Of a DNA stretch of 47,686 nucleotides, positions 44,433-47,686 are shown piece by piece (the first letter of the stretch is position 1; every line of letters begins with the position of its first letter). This stretch comes from Planctomycetota bacterium (lineage in GTDB: Bacteria > Planctomycetota > UBA1135 > GCA-002686595), in the NCBI GenBank assembly GCA_947484275.1, contig CANKOY010000027.1, forward strand, positions 1 through 47,686. Reading direction: 5' to 3'. A program made the position numbers and the translations under genes. The notes below the pieces were generated by a model, which ran no database searches, was not told where the DNA came from, and saw only the letters and a program-made list of their open reading frames with translations.

Positions 44433-45314
44433 GTGGACACAGATCGCCCGCTCCTGCTGGACCCCAAGTCGCCGTCCTACCCAGCCGAGTTGACGGGAAT
44501 CCCGTCGCCCCCGGACGAGATCTTCGTCCGCGGTAGGCTCGAGTTGTTGTCGCGCTCCCCGCGCGTCGCGATCGTCGGAACGCGCGCCCCGACGCCCTAC
44601 GGCGAGTCCCAGGGGCGCCATTTCGCCCGGGTGCTCGCCAGTGCGGGGGCGGTGATCGTCAGCGGCCTGGCGCGCGGCATCGACGAGGCAGCCCACCGCG
44701 GGGCCCTCGATGTCGGCGGCGGGACGATCGCGGTCCTTGGCAGCGGCGTGGATCGGCCCTGGCCCGACGGCGATCTGGCGCGGCGCATGGCGCGCGAGGG
44801 ATTGTTGTTGTCGGAGTTTGCGCCCGGTGAGGGGCCCCGGCGCCATCACTTCCCCCTGCGCAACCGGATCATCGCCGGGCTTTCGCGCGCGGTGATCGTG
44901 ATCGAGGCGGCCCACGCCTCGGGGTCCTTGATCACTGCGCGCTGGGCCATCGATCAGGGCATCGAGGTCTATGCGCTGCCGGGCCGCGTCGATCATCCGA
45001 TGGCGCGGGGTTGCCACCGCCTGCTGCGCGAGGGCGCGGCGCTCGTGGAGTCGCCGGAAGAGCTTCTGGTCGAGCTGGGACTCGAGGCGGCTGCGCAGCG
45101 GGCGGCCGGGCTCGCCGCGGCGCCGCCGGACCAGCCGCAAGGCCTCGATCGCACCCTGCTGGGCGCGCTCGTCGGCGAGACCTTGTCCCTCGACGAGCTG
45201 ATTGCGCGCGTGCAGGCGCCGCCGACCGAGATACTCTCGCTGCTCGCGGAGCTCGAGCTGCGCGGATCCGTGGCGCGCTCACCCGGAGGACTCTATCGAC
45301 GTGTTGGTGGTTAG
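44433..45314 (+). CDS. dprA: DNA-processing protein DprA (short form)
   Basis: 293 residues. Loads RecA on incoming single-stranded DNA in natural transformation. The Rossmann core reads RVAIVGTRAPTPYGESQGRH FARVLASAG...VSGLARGIDEAAHRGAL, IAVLGSGVDRPWP, then FPLRNRIIAGLSRAVIVIEA and GSLITARWA. A C-terminal winged-helix-like domain follows. The N-terminal SAM-like domain of some DprA proteins is missing. The initiation codon at 44433 is a good fit; its ribosome-binding site is weak. The gene is divergent from the PPIase, with 130 bp between. Confidence 0.93.
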   Translation: MDTDRPLLLDPKSPSYPAELTGIPSPPDEIFVRGRLELLSRSPRVAIVGTRAPTPYGESQGRHFARVLASAGAVIVSGLARGIDEAAHRGALDVGGGTIAVLGSGVDRPWPDGDLARRMAREGLLLSEFAPGEGPRRHHFPLRNRIIAGLSRAVIVIEAAHASGSLITARWAIDQGIEVYALPGRVDHPMARGCHRLLREGAALVESPEELLVELGLEAAAQRAAGLAAAPPDQPQGLDRTLLGALVGETLSLDELIARVQAPPTEILSLLAELELRGSVARSPGGLYRRVGG

Positions 45315-45392
45315 CGATCCGCGGACATGACCTGGCCACCAAACTCGAGTGACGATGCAATCTCAATACGACTCAATGCCCAAACCACCCGG

Positions 45393-47306
45393 CTACTGTT
45401 GGCGAATCAACTGGAGTGTCAGTTCCGCGGAGGCGGCAAGAGAAAGATCTACCTCAATGTCCTGAATGGGCATGTATCCGGCAAGCGGTGGAAGGGAAAC
45501 CATGTACTTCCCGGGACTAGCGACGAAGCACGTGAGTTTTCCGGATCCTGAATCGAGTACTGTCCTCCAGACGACTACGGGGCCACTGGAGTCCGAGAAC
45601 TTGATGTCTGACATATAATGGGCTGACCAGTCGACGGCACGCTCGGCCTCGCGCAATGATAGGACCACTCTGCGAGCCGACTTCAGTTCCACCACGATTT
45701 CCTGGACCCCCTGCGCAACCTCAATCGTACGGGAATCACCCAAGTAGTTGCCTAGTGCACCGCCACCCGCGTCGATCCGTATTTTCCCGGCGGGGGCGCG
45801 AAACTCGAATCGTCCAGGGCCGGATGGCGGAATTCCTACGCATCCCGATCCCCCCGGGGCGCCTGAGCCACCAAGATAGGACCAGCACAAAGAGGGTTGG
45901 GGAACGAGCATGCCTGTCCCCGAATCCAACACGGTTATGGAAACAAGGCCGCAGGGTGGAACGGTCAGTGTGATTTCTTGAGGGCCGGGTGGTGCAACAA
46001 TGCACTCGACACCATATCGTGCTTCCTCAAGATAGAGTTCATGCTTGCCTCCACGCAGAAAGAGCTGCTCGTACGTGTAGGCACCACCCGCGACCTGCGT
46101 CATGATCGGGCTTCGAATGAGCTTCGCCCGTTCTCGAGCCCTGAGCGGCAAATCGAGGTCAGTCACCACGAGTACGAACGCATCGAGCTGCCAAGAGGGG
46201 TCGATTCGTACCAAAATGGTCACAGGGACTTTAGCGCCCTGCGGAATCGGGGGCACTTCGAATTCGATTCGATTGTCGCTGCCGCCGCTGATCCGGACCT
46301 CGGTAGAAGCTAGTACTTGTGAGGCATCCCCGTTGCCCCTCTCCAGGCTTGCTGTGTAGCCTCCCGCCGCAAGTCCAATTATCTCGAGGCCCGATCGTCC
46401 CTTATCTGGACTCAGTGTCAACGCACGTTCGGCAAGTAGCTTGCGATTGCCGCTCTGCTCCGACCTCCGCAGGCGCACCGTCATGTCTGGCGTTGGTAGC
46501 GGCCCAGTCAATTGCACAAACAGATCGCCGCCGGGCTTCAACCTCAAATAGAGGTCTCCACCACCGGTCTGATCGAGCGATATCGCTCCCCAAGCATATG
46601 CCTTCTGGTATGCAAAAATGGTGTTGGCGCCCGAATGTCCTTCGACAGTCAATGGATCAATCGTAATAGGACTCACGAGTCCGCTTCCGACCAATTCGGC
46701 GCCACCAACCTCGATTGGCAGTTCAACACCTGGGCTGGAAATACCGTCCATCCTATATAGGAGCACATTGCTGAGCTCATCCCCTGACTCCGCATCGATG
46801 ATGTGCAGTCGAGATGCAGTCAACCAGCGAGCCCTAAGTTGCACAGGTTCCCTGCCTTTCCACACCCTCCCTCGCTCACCGTCGAGAATCGCATCTCTCC
46901 CGCGAAGCACGATCCTTGTTACTAGAAAGTCGTCACTCGGTGTGGCCTTGGGATCCCACACTCCATTCACGACATCCACTCTCGTCCGCGATGGAGATTT
47001 GCCTGCATTGGCATGCACAGTCAGGTCGAGGAAACCAGACTCCTGGCAGAATTCCTGTTCGGCTTCATCAATGACAGCGATACTGCCATCCAGGGGCCTT
47101 AGTTCCAGTGCCGGCGGCTGTGCGGCGAATCTATGGGTAGACGCGGTTGCAACCTCGCCACCGAGTGCGTCGCCTGCGGCTCCGTTCAAAGGTGCATACT
47201 GAGCGGGCACTTGCACGGACTGTTGCTGTGCTGGATCACGAAAGCTGACCCAAAGGCAAATGGCGCAGACAATTATGGACACACTCAGTACGCGTTTGCG
47301 TCGCAT
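45393..47306 (-). CDS. Large membrane-anchored secreted protein of unknown function in AT-richer DNA
   Basis: 637 residues beginning MRRKRVLSVSIIVCAICLWV, one N-terminal signal anchor, then beta-rich sequence. Segments such as GLEIIGLAAGGYTASLERGN, TQVAGGAYTYEQLFLRGGKH and FEFRAPAGKIRIDAGGG resemble carboxypeptidase-regulatory-like/Ig-type modules ('GxYxVxxxxxG'). No catalytic motif is recognised. Base composition is clearly lower in GC than the rest of the window: one 60-base line from this gene has 30 G+C against 40 in a line of the dnaE-like gene. That suggests a separate origin or relaxed selection. It is convergent with dprA. Confidence 0.7.
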   Translation of the reverse strand: MRRKRVLSVSIIVCAICLWVSFRDPAQQQSVQVPAQYAPLNGAAGDALGGEVATASTHRFAAQPPALELRPLDGSIAVIDEAEQEFCQESGFLDLTVHANAGKSPSRTRVDVVNGVWDPKATPSDDFLVTRIVLRGRDAILDGERGRVWKGREPVQLRARWLTASRLHIIDAESGDELSNVLLYRMDGISSPGVELPIEVGGAELVGSGLVSPITIDPLTVEGHSGANTIFAYQKAYAWGAISLDQTGGGDLYLRLKPGGDLFVQLTGPLPTPDMTVRLRRSEQSGNRKLLAERALTLSPDKGRSGLEIIGLAAGGYTASLERGNGDASQVLASTEVRISGGSDNRIEFEVPPIPQGAKVPVTILVRIDPSWQLDAFVLVVTDLDLPLRARERAKLIRSPIMTQVAGGAYTYEQLFLRGGKHELYLEEARYGVECIVAPPGPQEITLTVPPCGLVSITVLDSGTGMLVPQPSLCWSYLGGSGAPGGSGCVGIPPSGPGRFEFRAPAGKIRIDAGGGALGNYLGDSRTIEVAQGVQEIVVELKSARRVVLSLREAERAVDWSAHYMSDIKFSDSSGPVVVWRTVLDSGSGKLTCFVASPGKYMVSLPPLAGYMPIQDIEVDLSLAASAELTLQLIRQQ

Positions 47307-47319
47307 GCCGACCTGCCGC

Positions 47320-47559
47320 CTAGTCGCCTCTCACACCGTAGATACAAGGGACATTGCGCTTCGCTGCCTGCTGATCATCAATCGCAGGGGCTGCAGGTGA
47401 TGAAGGCCTCTCTCCAGCAGGCATCGTGATGCACCGCCGGTAGCTCAAGCCGTTGGGGCAGGAAGGATCCGCCGTGACTTCGTTACCGATGACCCAACCA
47501 ATGCCGGGGATCACCGTAGGATCGGCTTCACATTGATGCTGGCGTAACGTTCTTTCTGT
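47320..47559 (-). CDS. Small cysteine-containing ORF of unknown function, start uncertain
   Basis: A minus-strand frame ending at 47320 reads CEADPTVIPGIGWVIGNEVT ADPSCPNGLSYRRCITMPAGERP...NVPCIYGVRGD. The frame stays open to 47679, but the outer part overlaps a hairpin and looks non-coding, so I list only the AT-richer part; no secure start codon is visible. It stops 13 bp before the large anchored protein and is probably co-transcribed with it. Four cysteines suggest a small disulfide-stabilised or metal-binding peptide, but this is a guess. Confidence 0.35.
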   Translation of the reverse strand, partial: TERTLRQHQCEADPTVIPGIGWVIGNEVTADPSCPNGLSYRRCITMPAGERPSSPAAPAIDDQQAAKRNVPCIYGVRGD

Positions 47560-47580
47560 AATTCGACCCTGCTGATCTCG

Positions 47581-47679
47581 CGAAGCTTGCGGAGCTTCGG
47601 ACGGTTCGAGCGATTCGTGCGGCCTTGCGGCTGCGCGGAGGCGAGCGAAGCGAGCCGGAGCGCGGCCGCAAGGCCGCAC
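47581..47679. repeat. Two inverted repeats at the window's right edge
   Basis: CGAAGCT/AGCTTCG (47581-47599) is a perfect 7-bp hairpin. GTGCGGCCTTGCGGCTGCGC (47617) pairs with GCGCGGCCGCAAGGCCGCAC (ending 47679) with one mismatch, 23 bases apart. The sequence is much more GC-rich than the neighbouring gene. It may be another palindromic repeat family or the terminator of a gene beyond the window. Confidence 0.7.
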
Positions 47680-47686
47680 TTGATGA

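Overview
The window is a GC-rich, gene-dense stretch of chromosome. It most likely comes from a Planctomycetota-like Gram-negative bacterium, probably an uncultured or genome-assembled lineage. The clues are a bifunctional transaldolase/phosphoglucose isomerase beside gnd and zwf, a secreted DNRLRE protein whose C-terminal domain ends 'FWGRDQGF...[11 protein letters not shown]' (a type I associate with environmental planctomycetes), PEGA and SEC-C proteins, a DUF151 nuclease, and YejM-like membrane sulfatases. The taxonomic call is inference. No rRNA, CRISPR array, prophage or conjugation genes are visible.

Layout. 1-149 is the edge of an IS3-family insertion sequence that cuts off the 5' part of a transketolase gene. 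150-7181 is a pentose-phosphate/glycolysis cluster: tkt fragment, tal-pgi fusion, gnd, zwf. 7369-13571 holds a two-CBS-domain gene with an in-frame TGA, a YfhO-like membrane protein, an NADP isocitrate dehydrogenase and a secreted protein, also with an in-frame TGA. 13571-13921 is a palindromic repeat. 13949-15147 (minus) is an ECF sigma factor with a membrane protein partner. 15466-19948 carries an accessory DnaE-type polymerase, with a GTTC-N7-GTTC direct repeat just upstream, and an amidinotransferase-fold hydrolase. 19950-20275 holds two abutting 164-bp palindromic elements. 20301-26054 (minus) has thyX with a split signature motif and a three-gene overlapping set: HEAT-like secreted protein, nnrD and asparaginase. 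26201-31346 holds a zinc-ribbon membrane protein, a DUF151 nuclease, tRNA-Ser(UGA), a 21-bp tandem repeat, a DNRLRE protein, a cyanophycinase-like lipoprotein, a SEC-C protein, slyD and a nested composite repeat. 31351-36345 (minus) has an rlmL-like methyltransferase and two tandem YejM-like sulfatases. 36655-45314 has tRNA-Ser(GCU), a PEGA lipoprotein, murD, mcsA-like, clpC, a convergent double-parvulin isomerase and dprA. From about 45320 to the end the base composition drops, with a large secreted/anchored protein, a small cysteine-containing ORF and a terminal hairpin.

Functionally, zwf, gnd, tkt and tal-pgi together cover most of the oxidative and non-oxidative pentose phosphate pathway, and icd adds a second NADPH source. 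The most unusual features are: (i) three families of full-length hairpin elements (called F1, F2 and F3 here) that carry no genes, nest in one another, and in two cases sit exactly at a gene's stop codon; (ii) two otherwise intact reading frames each broken by one in-frame TGA although TGA is a normal stop here; (iii) an alphaproteobacterial-style LexA-box lookalike in front of a polymerase gene; (iv) a ThyX whose signature motif is split by 28 residues. I see no clearly new multi-gene defence or secretion system.
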